Source: Mariniphaga sp.
GTDB taxonomy: Bacteria; Bacteroidota; Bacteroidia; Bacteroidales; Prolixibacteraceae
Length of the DNA stretch: 34,640 bases
Assembly: GCA_010906965.1 (NCBI GenBank)
Contig: JAAFHB010000026.1
Coordinates: forward strand, 1 to 34,640
Reading direction: 5' to 3'
Shown here piece after piece: positions 24,801 to 34,230 of this stretch. The notes beneath the pieces were generated by a model. It did not search any database. It worked only from the letters and a program-made list of their open reading frames with translations, and was not told where the DNA came from. Every line of letters starts with the position of its first letter. Within the stretch, counting starts at the first letter, position 1. The position numbers were made by a program, and so were the translations under genes.

Positions 24801-27253
24801 GACTTGTATTCGTTTAGCCGTTCAATATCAACCATTGCGTCAGCAAATACAAATGCATCACCTGCATTAAAGAGATTTATAATCAGTTTGTCCGTATAAG
24901 GATGCTGAGACAAATAGTTCGTGATATGCCGTCCAACCAAGGCTTGATTAACATCGGTGTCAATGCGGTATTCATTCGCGATATTTAGCAGGGACGAAAG
25001 GTAAATCTTGATTTGCCGCGATACTGAAGAAAAGGCATCATTATTTTTCTGTAAAGGTTTGGAATACAAACCCCAGCCAAAAGTCAGTTCTCCAACATAC
25101 TGGAAGTATTCTGACATTGCCATATCAGCCATTACGGGTAACGCTGCATCGGGAATGAGATCACCAAGGAACAGATTTTCAAGATTTTTATACCAAACGG
25201 TCCTGTACTGTGGATAAATCCTGGTTTCTTCCTCCCAATTGGTATAAAGGTCAAATAAATTGATAAACCACGCTAATCGTATGGGATGCAGGGGTGAAAT
25301 CAGCTTAAGATAAATGATTTGCCCATCTGGCATATCAGTTTTTATAGAAATAACTTCGAGGTTCTGTAATTCAACCAACAATTTTTGCAGATCGTCCGAC
25401 TGTATTGTATCAGTCTCAATTTCCATCTTTAATTGCTTGGTCCATTGCTCATATTGCGACACATAATCCCGTATCAGTTCAATGTGGTTAAACGCGTCGA
25501 AAGTTTCGAAAACGCCAGTATTATCGGGTGCTGATTGTGCAATAGCAGTAAACAACTCCTTTCGGGCATTGATCAAATTCAAAGGAATTATCCCTGAGGA
25601 ATTAGATGCATTGAATCGGAGGGATACAATACTACTATCCATAGGATTACTGCTTAAAGTAGCATCTATGCTACCTAAAAAATCAGCATGTCCAAGAAAA
25701 CAGGTCTGTAGTCTTTTTAGTTTGTTGGATAGATTAATCTGGTAATTATGGGTACTTGAATACTTGATATGAAATGTACCAACTAAACCGGTTTGGCTAC
25801 CTTTAAGCCATACTGCAGAGTCTTCAATTGGAACTGGAAGGCTCAATTCTTCATTTGTCCGTAATTGCTCTACCCGAAAGCGGAAATAGGCTTGCAGAAC
25901 ATTATCCAGTTTGTTCTTACGTTGAAAGAAAGTCTCGCCACCTTCTTCAACTTCACCAAAATGAAGGTAGAAATCTTCTGAATCGCTTGTGTATTTAATC
26001 CGATTAGCTTCACAGAACTGGTCCCTGGTAAGTTCCGGATTCTGTTGTTTCTCAGTATTCCAGCGATCTTCCCATTCTGCTGAAATAAAAGCATCCTGGG
26101 TGTTCAAAACACCACCATTTTCATCTTCAGCAAATACCCGAAGAAAATAGGATCCTTCTTCGAACATGGCCTCCGAAAAATCCATCGTTATTTCCCGAAA
26201 ATTTCTAACATTTTCCGTGACTTTAGCTTTTTTGACATCTGTCACCTGATACCATCCGTCGATAGCCATCAGCGCAATACGAAAATTCTTAAGATCCTTA
26301 AAGTCCTTTGGAGAAGGTTTAGTTGAGATGCGAATTTTAAGTTTCGATGATTTTTCTCGCGGTATCGTCAAGGTTAGATCACCCTCAGACACTCTTAAAT
26401 CTTTTGACGAAATCCGGTCAACAAATACATGCAAATCATGTATTGTTTCGAAATCAGGAACTTTCCAATTTCCAAAATTCAAATCTGGATAGCTTTGAAG
26501 TATTGCCTGACAGATTTCACTTTTATTCTTCAGGCTATTTTCTGTTCGCAGGAAAGCTGTAATTTCCTTTTGCAAGCTATTTGGGGTTAACGGCAATTCC
26601 CGAATCCTGTCAGGAACCGGGTGTGCAAAGTCACCTAATATGTCAACACATTTCAGGTTGTAAAGTAATCGCTGCCTAACGTGGGCATATTCGTTGGTTA
26701 TTTTTTCATCAGGAATCATCGTAAGGTAAGCCAATCCATTACCGATTGCCGATTCAAACCAATTATTTGACTTCACATACAACAAGTATTGTAAATACTG
26801 AATGGTTCGTAAACCTTGAATCCTGAGATAATCAAAGATTTCCGTAATGAAGGATCTGGCACTAGCTGGAATTTCTGCCTTCAGATTTTCAAATAGTTTG
26901 TTATCCAGGTGCTCAATGAATAAATTCTTAAATGTCGCATTCCCATAGGAATCCTCGGTTGAAGTCCGACTATTTGACGGTATCAGGATCAACAATGGTA
27001 AGCTGTCGTCATTCCGAAATTCGATCAGTTTGTTGGCACTGATATATTCATCGCCTTTTATTTCATCAGAAAGAATATAGGTCTGAAGCTGTCCGGGCAA
27101 TGCTCTTACCGCGGCGCAAAGGGGCTGCAATTCGCTCAATGCAAGACCGGTTATCTTCATACAATGACCTGGTTTGGCATTTTCAAAATCGTCTTTGTAT
27201 TCGTCGAGGATAAGTGAAAGAAGTAAATGATAATATAGTCGAGAAAGTTCCAT
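21860..27253 (-). CDS. Large HerA-like ATPase with probable PD-(D/E)XK core (MAD8-like)
   Basis: This is a 1797-residue protein. The first roughly 1050 residues are not recognised and contain no obvious membrane segment. At 1142-1163, D1142 (ADTLLV) and E1161-x-K1163 (VIEIKCR) are spaced as in PD-(D/E)XK nucleases. A Pro/Glu-rich linker spans about 1338-1381. The C-terminal ATPase has Walker A GVQGGGKS near 1440 and Walker B FIVFDEAHKYMDN near 1670, followed by MRHKGVSIMIASQDP, the HerA/FtsK/VirB4-like sensor. It resembles the ATP-binding protein MAD8 of the methylation-associated defence system. It overlaps its neighbours by single bases on both sides (TAATG, TGATG). An effector role is inferred. 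Confidence 0.7.
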   Translation of the reverse strand: MELSRLYYHLLLSLILDEYKDDFENAKPGHCMKITGLALSELQPLCAAVRALPGQLQTYILSDEIKGDEYISANKLIEFRNDDSLPLLILIPSNSRTSTEDSYGNATFKNLFIEHLDNKLFENLKAEIPASARSFITEIFDYLRIQGLRTIQYLQYLLYVKSNNWFESAIGNGLAYLTMIPDEKITNEYAHVRQRLLYNLKCVDILGDFAHPVPDRIRELPLTPNSLQKEITAFLRTENSLKNKSEICQAILQSYPDLNFGNWKVPDFETIHDLHVFVDRISSKDLRVSEGDLTLTIPREKSSKLKIRISTKPSPKDFKDLKNFRIALMAIDGWYQVTDVKKAKVTENVRNFREITMDFSEAMFEEGSYFLRVFAEDENGGVLNTQDAFISAEWEDRWNTEKQQNPELTRDQFCEANRIKYTSDSEDFYLHFGEVEEGGETFFQRKNKLDNVLQAYFRFRVEQLRTNEELSLPVPIEDSAVWLKGSQTGLVGTFHIKYSSTHNYQINLSNKLKRLQTCFLGHADFLGSIDATLSSNPMDSSIVSLRFNASNSSGIIPLNLINARKELFTAIAQSAPDNTGVFETFDAFNHIELIRDYVSQYEQWTKQLKMEIETDTIQSDDLQKLLVELQNLEVISIKTDMPDGQIIYLKLISPLHPIRLAWFINLFDLYTNWEEETRIYPQYRTVWYKNLENLFLGDLIPDAALPVMADMAMSEYFQYVGELTFGWGLYSKPLQKNNDAFSSVSRQIKIYLSSLLNIANEYRIDTDVNQALVGRHITNYLSQHPYTDKLIINLFNAGDAFVFADAMVDIERLNEYKSLKYEIRLFADDKIIIPGEAFRSLINPESNISEDAEAFSQASGNRLFPKLRFSINSIADFIQNPNDYYAHISFLISPFPVKTALTRPDDRKQSFYFNGLISRNVISVTQKSNAIIWNKYLSENPVPNSVNEFCNTGISLFANMQSFVANSLSTNREQSVPATRLELNESDKVLLSFIHDISDWVVTFDKNMGPEVYDLPGNDGEIPFLLDYVPGQEVSGISSYLTTRPTSEIVGLLGPHFAEFGIDLRSDAGKLKIMLEDIRSISSSLILQFNSTSNKAFEVLGTAFTKRVLEKKNILEDAFLIPIDLHRELFENLPTEIKERADTLLVKINPANKEISITVIEIKCRTSISVSDRLDLISKMESQIENTIEALRFHFDTTYSLSNDRLDRELKTLQLKSLLEFYVNRASRYNQLSPIVQEGYISLIDNLNYGYSLTFKRLGIIYDFSAAQRHKKESYANDSTFFTFGRNMIEEILDPDSDLNTRRLEHIAEDSQIISFFGESSVEAFNQIGKKASKVNIPDIPIEKPADKVEEPSVKLHQPEPELTKQEKEIPAVVGEPVAEEIPIKLVIEDSSLYEAPIYDIIVGKSSNSAQYGILGKVVASKKAIALDLSETNTVSLFGVQGGGKSYTIGTITEMVLKQFSHINELPAPLAGVIFHYSESMDYEPEFTSMIYPNDKQEELQKLKDEFQANPGKLSDVVLLTPQAKVNERREQYPSIDVFPISFNSNELNVQDWMFLLGAIGNDSTYIRQLKAIMRNIRDNISLQALRTSVSNSVLLSNMQKILAEQRIQFASEYIDDTSSIRDLLRPGRLIIVDLRDEFIEKDEALGLFVVMLNIFSGIKTYESKPFNKFIVFDEAHKYMDNKDLTSSIVTAIREMRHKGVSIMIASQDPLSLPNEIIELSSMVLLHKFNSPQWVKHIQKSITQMASLTPSDLSSLVPGEGYLWASKSTDKSLMNRPVKIFTRPRVTKHGGETVKAI

Positions 27254-28809
27254 TATGCTTGAAATTTATATCGTGGCCTGATTTTTTGTAATAGATAAGC
27301 ATCGCTCAAATCGGTGTAGAAACCAATTTGTCTCAATTTATTTTTGAAGGCATCCACATTCTCTTTAAAAGCCAAATGTGTTTCCATATCGCCGGTAGCA
27401 AATCGGGACTCATTTAAACCGTTAATTACAATTCCGTAACGGTCCCTTAATTTTGATATAAGCTCGTCAATCGATAATGCACGGGATTTAAAACCTCCGC
27501 CGTCTTTGGGCTCCAGAACAAGTAATTGAACCAGCGTTTCAAGTAAACGGGAACCAAGCACTGCCCTGCGGGGATGTTTTCGGCTTCTCCCATTGGCAAT
27601 AAACCCAAAATCAGTATTCTTCATCGAAACAGCATCCAGAAATTGTTGATAGTAGCTGTACTGATAGGCTCCTTTTGCTTTTAGAAGGGTCTGGACATAT
27701 TTATCAAAATTGCTTTCTTCAAATTGAATGCTTTCCAAAAGGATTTTTCGGTCTTCTTCTTCATCTTCCTTAAACCGTTCAAGAATTGCTCCTAACTTAT
27801 ACTCATAGAAAGTATCAAAATTAGCTGGTCGCTTATTCAGGAATGATAGAATATCATCTACTGAATCCAGATTTTGGGATATAAATTCCGGACGTTTTTG
27901 TACTGCATTAATCTCGAATACGGCCTTAAAATAGTTATAGAGTCCATTAATGGTTTTCTCCATGTCTTCGCAGGCGAAACGAGATACTCTGCTTTCAAAA
28001 TTGTCAGTAACATCGACAATTACAGAGAAATCATCCTCCACATCACGGGTGCCGTTTTTCACCATTTTCGGTAAAAGATGAATAATCTTTTGTGTGTAAA
28101 GCGATAGATGAAAGCCTATAAGAGTGCGCAGGTATTCAATAAACACATTGCGTGGAATGGAATCTTTATAAACCAACAATCTCAAAATATCGTCACAAAA
28201 CAGATCGGTCTGTTTTTCAAGCAGCGGACGAATATTGTTAACCTGATTGGCACTTTTAAAATCTACCTGAATATTCTTAATCAGTTGAAGTATTCCGGCA
28301 CTATCAACATCCAATTGTTGATTTTTTGAAAAATCTTTGGTCGCATTGTCCCATCCTCTTGAAAGATAATCCTTGAGGCTGTCCAAAATGTCAGGTTTCT
28401 TGCGTAGCATCAAATAGATCTGGTCTGCCGAATTATAGTCACGTGTTTGGGCAGTGTTGCGTATTCGATAGCTTTCGAGATGGACTGGGCGAAGTGATGA
28501 GATCTTTTCTTTTACCACATTTCCGCGGTAAACCAGGTTCACCAGATTGCAACGCAGCCAATCTGTTGCAGCCTCTTCATTCCCAGTAAACCCAACAATA
28601 CTACCTCTCTGTTCAAGATTAAACAGGTAGTTTCGCATGGTATCGAATGTATGCTCTGTCCTAACTTTCACATTAACACGTCCACCGTTGTTACGCATGA
28701 GCATGAACAAATTTGTGAGCGTATTATCCAATGTTACTGACTTCGCATCTGCAGCAAAGACCAGTTCATTGCGAAAAACGGCTTCATTTTTATCTAAACG
28801 TATGGCCAT
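27253..28809 (-). CDS. Defence operon protein of unknown function (MAD7-like)
   Basis: The 518-residue protein has no motif I can name. The N-terminus (about 1-110) may be a compact DNA-binding or protein-binding region, with DNTLTNLFMLMRNNGGRVNV and a following helix. The rest is mostly helical with an acidic stretch, RFKEDEEEDRKILL (about 343-356). The C-terminal part (about 415-518) is basic and again mixed alpha/beta. It sits between the kinase (7-base gap) and the large ATPase (1-base overlap), the place of MAD7 in the methylation-associated defence system. Constant association suggests a structural or adaptor part, but nothing in the sequence proves it. Confidence 0.6.
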   Translation of the reverse strand: MAIRLDKNEAVFRNELVFAADAKSVTLDNTLTNLFMLMRNNGGRVNVKVRTEHTFDTMRNYLFNLEQRGSIVGFTGNEEAATDWLRCNLVNLVYRGNVVKEKISSLRPVHLESYRIRNTAQTRDYNSADQIYLMLRKKPDILDSLKDYLSRGWDNATKDFSKNQQLDVDSAGILQLIKNIQVDFKSANQVNNIRPLLEKQTDLFCDDILRLLVYKDSIPRNVFIEYLRTLIGFHLSLYTQKIIHLLPKMVKNGTRDVEDDFSVIVDVTDNFESRVSRFACEDMEKTINGLYNYFKAVFEINAVQKRPEFISQNLDSVDDILSFLNKRPANFDTFYEYKLGAILERFKEDEEEDRKILLESIQFEESNFDKYVQTLLKAKGAYQYSYYQQFLDAVSMKNTDFGFIANGRSRKHPRRAVLGSRLLETLVQLLVLEPKDGGGFKSRALSIDELISKLRDRYGIVINGLNESRFATGDMETHLAFKENVDAFKNKLRQIGFYTDLSDAYLLQKIRPRYKFQA

Positions 28810-28816
28810 AATTTGA

Positions 28817-31800
28817 TCAGTTTAGCGGTGCAATCGTTAATTTATTAGTTTTTTGTTCAAGCGAAATGACAAAGAACGACTTGTTATTTTTCGTTACAAG
28901 TACTTCGTTGTAAGATTTATTTTCAAGCAAGTTTTTGAAGACCTGAAGTTCGATGAACCTTCCCCGCATATCGTTGATTGAAGGGCTAAAGCCTTGTTTT
29001 ATAAAGTATAACATTTCAAATAAATCGAGTGACACGGTTAATGAAATGTACTGATTATTTACTCGGTCAACATCCCGAAATACCAGACTGTCGCTTTCGT
29101 ATTCAATGCATTGTACCAGATGATCCGATTTATTTACAAATAATTCAAACCCATCAATACGAAAACGACGGTAGCTTCGACTTACGGTGTCGTTAACTCT
29201 TGAGGAACTAAGCAACAAATAATTTTTAGCCAAATCCATTTCGGTACATCCTTCACTGATGGAAATTGCTTGGGCCAGATTTTGTTTTGCAGTAGCTAAT
29301 TCAGTCTCAAATTCACCATTACCAGAAAGCAAATTGTGAAAGTCAACCAGTGATTGATAAGGTAATCGTTTTTTGAACTCGAATTTTCCTTCAAAATACT
29401 GATGGCGAACAAAGCTCCGATGGCGTAATCTGAGAATCTGCAAAAGATCATCTGTCATCTCGTAGGCCGGGAGCAAGATTTTATGCGTATTAAATGAATC
29501 GAGTAAATTCATCTGCCGGTCAGAAAAATCGAGGTAATCTTTGGCCTGATGCAAGTCAAAATATAGATCGCGGTCGATTGACGGAATTGAAACCTGTGCC
29601 AGATCTGTTTCGCGCATCAGGCTAATTAACCGGTCGTTTGAGCGTTCCGAATCGGGCGAAGTAATGTTGAAGTAATAATATTGCCAGTACTTTTCGGGTT
29701 GCTCCTGATATTTTTGATACAAGGTTGGAATGTCAGCGCAAGAGCAATCGCGGCTTATCATGTAGGCTATGAACGAGCGAAGATCGCGCATGGTAATGTG
29801 CAATTCACGTTTATAGCTAATGGTGCGCATAAGCCATTCAAGTCGATTGATTACTTCATCACCTGCAGCGTGGTCGATAAGTGTATCCACATTGTATTTT
29901 ATAAAGCAGAATCCGGAGTGGGAACAGGAAGAACATTTACTCCAAAGTATGGGCTGAGTAAGCCTCCTGATTTGCGAACGGAAAAGGCTTTCCCCATTGG
30001 TGCTTTTTGCAGTTACTGACCGTAAGTTTAGGTTGACGATCATCAATCCTTTGGGCAATTCGGAATGGCCACTGTTGTAAAAATAATCCTCAATGATCTC
30101 AGTAAGCGGATTGAAATTTCCGGAAGATTGAAGAAAATCGACCAAACGACCTTCGTTAATTGCAATAATACGTCCTTCAGCAATTGAACTAAAATCAGTA
30201 GTGTTTTCGTAAGGTCTGAAAAATTCAGTCAGCACCTCATTATTTGTAAGATTTTCCTCGTCCTGTGAACCGTCGTAGTTACTTTGATACGGCAGATGGT
30301 TGATTTGGAATTTCGCTCCGTTACGATTAGGCAATCTTTCCAACCCGGAGGCTTGTTGTTCAATTTGCTTGATGAATGCAGTTTTACCATCGCCGGCATT
30401 CCCTGTTATAATCACCAGTCGATACGATCCGGCAAGAATTGCTTTAAGTAATTCGGTGTCCAGTTTGGTTTTGGTGTAAGTAAGTGCATCAAAAGCACTC
30501 GAATTGAATCCTGCCCGGGTTCCGGCATTACCATAACGACTCTGACTATACAATGAGTTTAGATAATCTACGAAACTTTTATCTTCAGTTCCAACCAAAA
30601 CGACATCACCCAATGGAATTTGCTTTTCGACTTTTAGCAAGTTTTCTGTGCCTATAGCCAACAAAGCATCCAGCATTGCTGCTGCTGTAAAAAAGCGTTC
30701 ATTTTTATCACATGCGATGGCTTTTTCGATGAAGGCTGCAAATTCGTTTGAAATGGATGAAATGTAATTTTGTAGGGATTCAGGTGGAACGCCAATGCGA
30801 GGCATCTTTATTCCTGTCCAGGGATAGGCATGACCAATCAATTCGTAAAGGGTAATCCCCAATGCAAAAGTATCTGCGCTGGTATCCCATTCAACATTGT
30901 TCCCCTGAATCAAATCGGGTGCAAGGTATGGGTTGGTGCCAACAAAATTTTTGTCAGTCTCCAGAGCTGTGGCTACGTTGAAATCGATCAGAACAAAGCG
31001 TTCCTGCTTATCCCACACAATATTTTGAGGTTTTATGTCGCGATGATAAATAGGCAAAGGCTTGTTGCTTTGCATACATACCAGCGCATTTAATATTTCT
31101 TTTGCCACCTGGTAAACGTGTTGCAAAGGCAGTTTCAAATCTCCCTTGGTATAATCCTGTAGGTTGGGACCTTCGAGATATTCCATCAAGGTATAAAACT
31201 GGCCGTTGGGTAAAGTGCCATTTGTGCTGAACTTTACAATATGGGGATTGCTAAGTCCGGCAAGTGCATTGTATTCGTCGATCACCGTTTGCATACTGAT
31301 GCTCTCGTTGAATACTTTAATGGCATAATCTTTACTCTGAATGTTGTGTTTGGCCCTGAAGACCGTTGAAAAACCGCCTTTCCCCAATTGGGTGTATAAA
31401 GTAAAATCGCCTATCCGTACACCGGGCTTCAATTCTTCGATGGTGGTTATAGGCATCTGTTGAGCAGAAGGAACTTGCGAAAGAGAAAGCTGGTATTTCA
31501 GAAAATTGTCCAATTCTTCAATATTGTCCCAACGATCAGCATCATCCCACAAAATGGTATTGGAACAGAGCTCGTCTAACCATGCAGGTAAACCAATCCG
31601 GACAACAGTTGGCATCAATTCTGGAGTCAGTTTTCCGCCCAGTTTATTCAATTCATAAGGTGAACTGAAAGGTAGTTTGCCTGTAAAAAGCTCATAAATC
31701 AGTATTCCCATTGAGTAGATGTCGCTTGCACGGGAGGCATCTTTTGCCAAAAGTTCGGGAGCATGATAGGCGGTCGCATTGTTTTCGTTAAGTGTAGGAG

Positions 31801-32887
31801 CAACCGTGTAGCCCATTTCTCCATGATCACTGAAATAAGCCTTCCCAAAATTGGCTAAGGCCGCACAACCACTGGTTAAAAAGATATTCTCGGGATTCAG
31901 GTCGCGGTGGTACACATTGGCTGTGTGAGCCACCCGAAGCGCCTCGATCAGGTTAAAAATGATACCCAATTTCTCTTCCTGTGTGAATGTTTTGCGGCGC
32001 AGTTCGGCACGAAGAGAGTTTTCGTCGAGATAATCGGTAATCTCATAGAAATAGTGCCCCTCGTCGTCAAGAATGAATTGGGCATTGAGAATATATGGGC
32101 ATCGCTGCATTTTGGCAAGTGCCAACTGTTGGTTTTTGATCTGAAAACTTCGTTTTTCAAGTTCCTGTGGACTCAATCCGGCCAGATCGAGAATATATTC
32201 CTTTACACGCTGCTTATTTGCCGTTACCAGTCCTTTTGTCTTGCAGAGATATTCGGAATAACCTTTGCTTTTTTCCAAGGTTTCGAGAATTTCATATCCC
32301 TTGATTTCAGTTCGTTCTTTTAACTCCCTGTCGGTTGATTGACCGGCAATAAAGCTTTTAATCTGGACATAGATGTCGGCAATATTATTGGGGGATTTAC
32401 TAACAGCTTTCGGATTGGTAATAAAATCAATCAACTTGCTGTTGAGCAAATAGCTTGCCTTCTCACAGTCGCCCCACAAACCATGTTTATTTTGGCGTGG
32501 ATGCGAGAGCGTTAGCATAGATGCCATCCAGGCGGTTGACCAGGATGGATTGTGCGCTTTAAGCTTGCTCACCAGCACCGATGTTTTGAAGCGAACCGTT
32601 TTAAGCGGATTGGGCTTTTCACTATCGTTGAGATACCAAGTATTGTCATCACCCTCCAAACGACCGCTCCAGTCCTTGTTTTCGATGTTGTACAAGGCAT
32701 GAGGCGTAACCACAATGCAATCGTATTCCAGATACTGAACCTGTCCTTGAGGTGTTACATTGGCGAACTCCACGTTGGAAATGACGAAGTAATTGTCTGG
32801 AAGATTAACTTCGAGATATTTCAATAAACGCTCTTCTCCGGCATTTACTGCTCCCTTGCTGTGTTTGGCTTGTATTACTGTTGCCAT
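28817..32887 (-). CDS. NERD / double kinase / P-loop protein (MAD6- or PglW-like)
   Basis: The 1356-residue protein joins four parts. A NERD domain (about 10-110) keeps D56 and E69-x-K71, a nuclease-like core. The first kinase-like domain (about 250-465) has HRD 327-329 and N334, but NFG (346-348) replaces DFG and no glycine loop is visible, so it is probably a pseudokinase. The second kinase (about 494-745) has a glycine loop LGKGGFSTVF (501-510), K524, HRD 615-617, DFN 635-637 and APD in place of APE; its catalytic Lys and both Asp are present. A P-loop, GNAGDGKT (829-836), begins a C-terminal NTPase-like region with a CxxCxxxxxC cluster (985-994). The plan recalls PglW of BREX type 2 and MAD6 of MADS. 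The start overlaps the S-subunit gene by 13 bases. Confidence 0.85.
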   Translation of the reverse strand: MATVIQAKHSKGAVNAGEERLLKYLEVNLPDNYFVISNVEFANVTPQGQVQYLEYDCIVVTPHALYNIENKDWSGRLEGDDNTWYLNDSEKPNPLKTVRFKTSVLVSKLKAHNPSWSTAWMASMLTLSHPRQNKHGLWGDCEKASYLLNSKLIDFITNPKAVSKSPNNIADIYVQIKSFIAGQSTDRELKERTEIKGYEILETLEKSKGYSEYLCKTKGLVTANKQRVKEYILDLAGLSPQELEKRSFQIKNQQLALAKMQRCPYILNAQFILDDEGHYFYEITDYLDENSLRAELRRKTFTQEEKLGIIFNLIEALRVAHTANVYHRDLNPENIFLTSGCAALANFGKAYFSDHGEMGYTVAPTLNENNATAYHAPELLAKDASRASDIYSMGILIYELFTGKLPFSSPYELNKLGGKLTPELMPTVVRIGLPAWLDELCSNTILWDDADRWDNIEELDNFLKYQLSLSQVPSAQQMPITTIEELKPGVRIGDFTLYTQLGKGGFSTVFRAKHNIQSKDYAIKVFNESISMQTVIDEYNALAGLSNPHIVKFSTNGTLPNGQFYTLMEYLEGPNLQDYTKGDLKLPLQHVYQVAKEILNALVCMQSNKPLPIYHRDIKPQNIVWDKQERFVLIDFNVATALETDKNFVGTNPYLAPDLIQGNNVEWDTSADTFALGITLYELIGHAYPWTGIKMPRIGVPPESLQNYISSISNEFAAFIEKAIACDKNERFFTAAAMLDALLAIGTENLLKVEKQIPLGDVVLVGTEDKSFVDYLNSLYSQSRYGNAGTRAGFNSSAFDALTYTKTKLDTELLKAILAGSYRLVIITGNAGDGKTAFIKQIEQQASGLERLPNRNGAKFQINHLPYQSNYDGSQDEENLTNNEVLTEFFRPYENTTDFSSIAEGRIIAINEGRLVDFLQSSGNFNPLTEIIEDYFYNSGHSELPKGLMIVNLNLRSVTAKSTNGESLFRSQIRRLTQPILWSKCSSCSHSGFCFIKYNVDTLIDHAAGDEVINRLEWLMRTISYKRELHITMRDLRSFIAYMISRDCSCADIPTLYQKYQEQPEKYWQYYYFNITSPDSERSNDRLISLMRETDLAQVSIPSIDRDLYFDLHQAKDYLDFSDRQMNLLDSFNTHKILLPAYEMTDDLLQILRLRHRSFVRHQYFEGKFEFKKRLPYQSLVDFHNLLSGNGEFETELATAKQNLAQAISISEGCTEMDLAKNYLLLSSSRVNDTVSRSYRRFRIDGFELFVNKSDHLVQCIEYESDSLVFRDVDRVNNQYISLTVSLDLFEMLYFIKQGFSPSINDMRGRFIELQVFKNLLENKSYNEVLVTKNNKSFFVISLEQKTNKLTIAPLN

Positions 32888-34230
32888 TGCGCTATTTCTT
32901 TTTCAACATTACAAAGAGCTAATTCTTCTAATAAGAATGCTCTTTCATTAAGATCTTTATATTTTCTAATGAGTTCTGAAATTTCATTACATCGATCATC
33001 GAGCCTTGGAATTGCCATTGCAGCTAATCTTTCAGGAGTAATAAATAATATTGCAGTACCAGTTGCAATATTGTGAAGTTGTCTTAATCCCACTTTGCTT
33101 TTCAAAAATGCAAAAACCCAATTTCTTAATATCTCATCTTGTATTTGTATCCTAATTACATGATCCGAAAGGCAAGATCCTTTGATATTACCGTCAGTTA
33201 AAAAGACACTTCCTAACATGCCATCTCTTGGCCCAGATTTATAAACTAATACTTGATTTTCATTTACAACATAATCAGAAATTCGATTTACTCCTTTTTT
33301 TGATAAGAATCGAGAAGGCCGTCTAAACGATTTTAAGAGATCCGCACCAGTATAAAAAACATATCCATTATCTGAACTAAGATAAATGTGTTTAAACATT
33401 GGAGGGGCAAAGACTTTCTCTGCTATTTGATTAATTACATTAAAACCATCAGATTGGATTTTTTCAGAAACTTCTTCGGCAAACACATCATTATTTCTCC
33501 CAACCCAACTAAACCCTAATTTTTTTACATTTTTTGAGAAAATTGTCTGATACCCTAAATAGTTCTGATACTTGGTATTAAAATAGCTCAATGCGAGATT
33601 AAGATTTTTGTTTGACTCAACGCGTAAATCGGCTGCTTGGATGATCAGATTATGGACTTCTTGTTGTTTTTCTGATTTGAAAATTGGTACTGGAATATTT
33701 TCGATATGTTCTGGTTCAATGTGTTGTATAACTGCTCCATAAGAACCATGATTCAGTAGTGCTTGACCCGGTTTTGAAGATAAAAAAGCATAAAGAAATC
33801 CTGAGGGAACAGTTTTAGGAACAACTCTAATAATATCGTCAGAAGCAGCTTTGCCGATGAAGTCTTTATTTACATAGGCAGTATTACCTATGGTACCAGA
33901 TCGAGTAATTACAGTCCAACCCTCTTCTAAAAAATACTCTTTCAGATTTGCTGTACGTTTGCGAGAAATTATCTTCAAATTTGAAAAATCAGATTTTATA
34001 ATATCTGCTCCTTTAATGAAGGGTAGTCCATTTTCGGGATTACTGACATAGATTCGACGAGATCTGCCTCCATAGAAGATTCTTTCTGAAACCTTCTGTA
34101 ATGGTTCAGTATGAATTTCAGCTCTTTTAAAAGCAGCTAATGTTAATTGTCCATCACTCAAATGAAATGATGCATCCAGGCGTAGATCACTATCATCTAA
34201 CCATCCTCTTTGGGCAACTAATGTTTTCAT
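32875..34230 (-). CDS. Type I-like restriction specificity subunit S (MAD5-like)
   Basis: The 451-residue protein has two target-recognition halves. The first (about 35-190) shows PFIKGADIIKSDF and GWTVITRSGTIGNTAYV, ending IEPEHIENIPVPIFKSEKQQ. The second (about 260-420) shows FYTGADLLKS and NQVLVYKSGPRDGMLGSVFL, ending ITPERLAAMAIPRL. Helical spacers follow each half, with NLIIQAADLRVESNKNLNLA cut here to its core. S subunits choose the DNA site for a partner methyltransferase. The methyltransferase fragment directly upstream ends in an ATGA overlap with this start. No R (HsdR) subunit is present in the window, which argues against a plain type I system and for a MADS-like one. Confidence 0.82.
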   Translation of the reverse strand: MKTLVAQRGWLDDSDLRLDASFHLSDGQLTLAAFKRAEIHTEPLQKVSERIFYGGRSRRIYVSNPENGLPFIKGADIIKSDFSNLKIISRKRTANLKEYFLEEGWTVITRSGTIGNTAYVNKDFIGKAASDDIIRVVPKTVPSGFLYAFLSSKPGQALLNHGSYGAVIQHIEPEHIENIPVPIFKSEKQQEVHNLIIQAADLRVESNKNLNLALSYFNTKYQNYLGYQTIFSKNVKKLGFSWVGRNNDVFAEEVSEKIQSDGFNVINQIAEKVFAPPMFKHIYLSSDNGYVFYTGADLLKSFRRPSRFLSKKGVNRISDYVVNENQVLVYKSGPRDGMLGSVFLTDGNIKGSCLSDHVIRIQIQDEILRNWVFAFLKSKVGLRQLHNIATGTAILFITPERLAAMAIPRLDDRCNEISELIRKYKDLNERAFLLEELALCNVEKEIAQWQQ

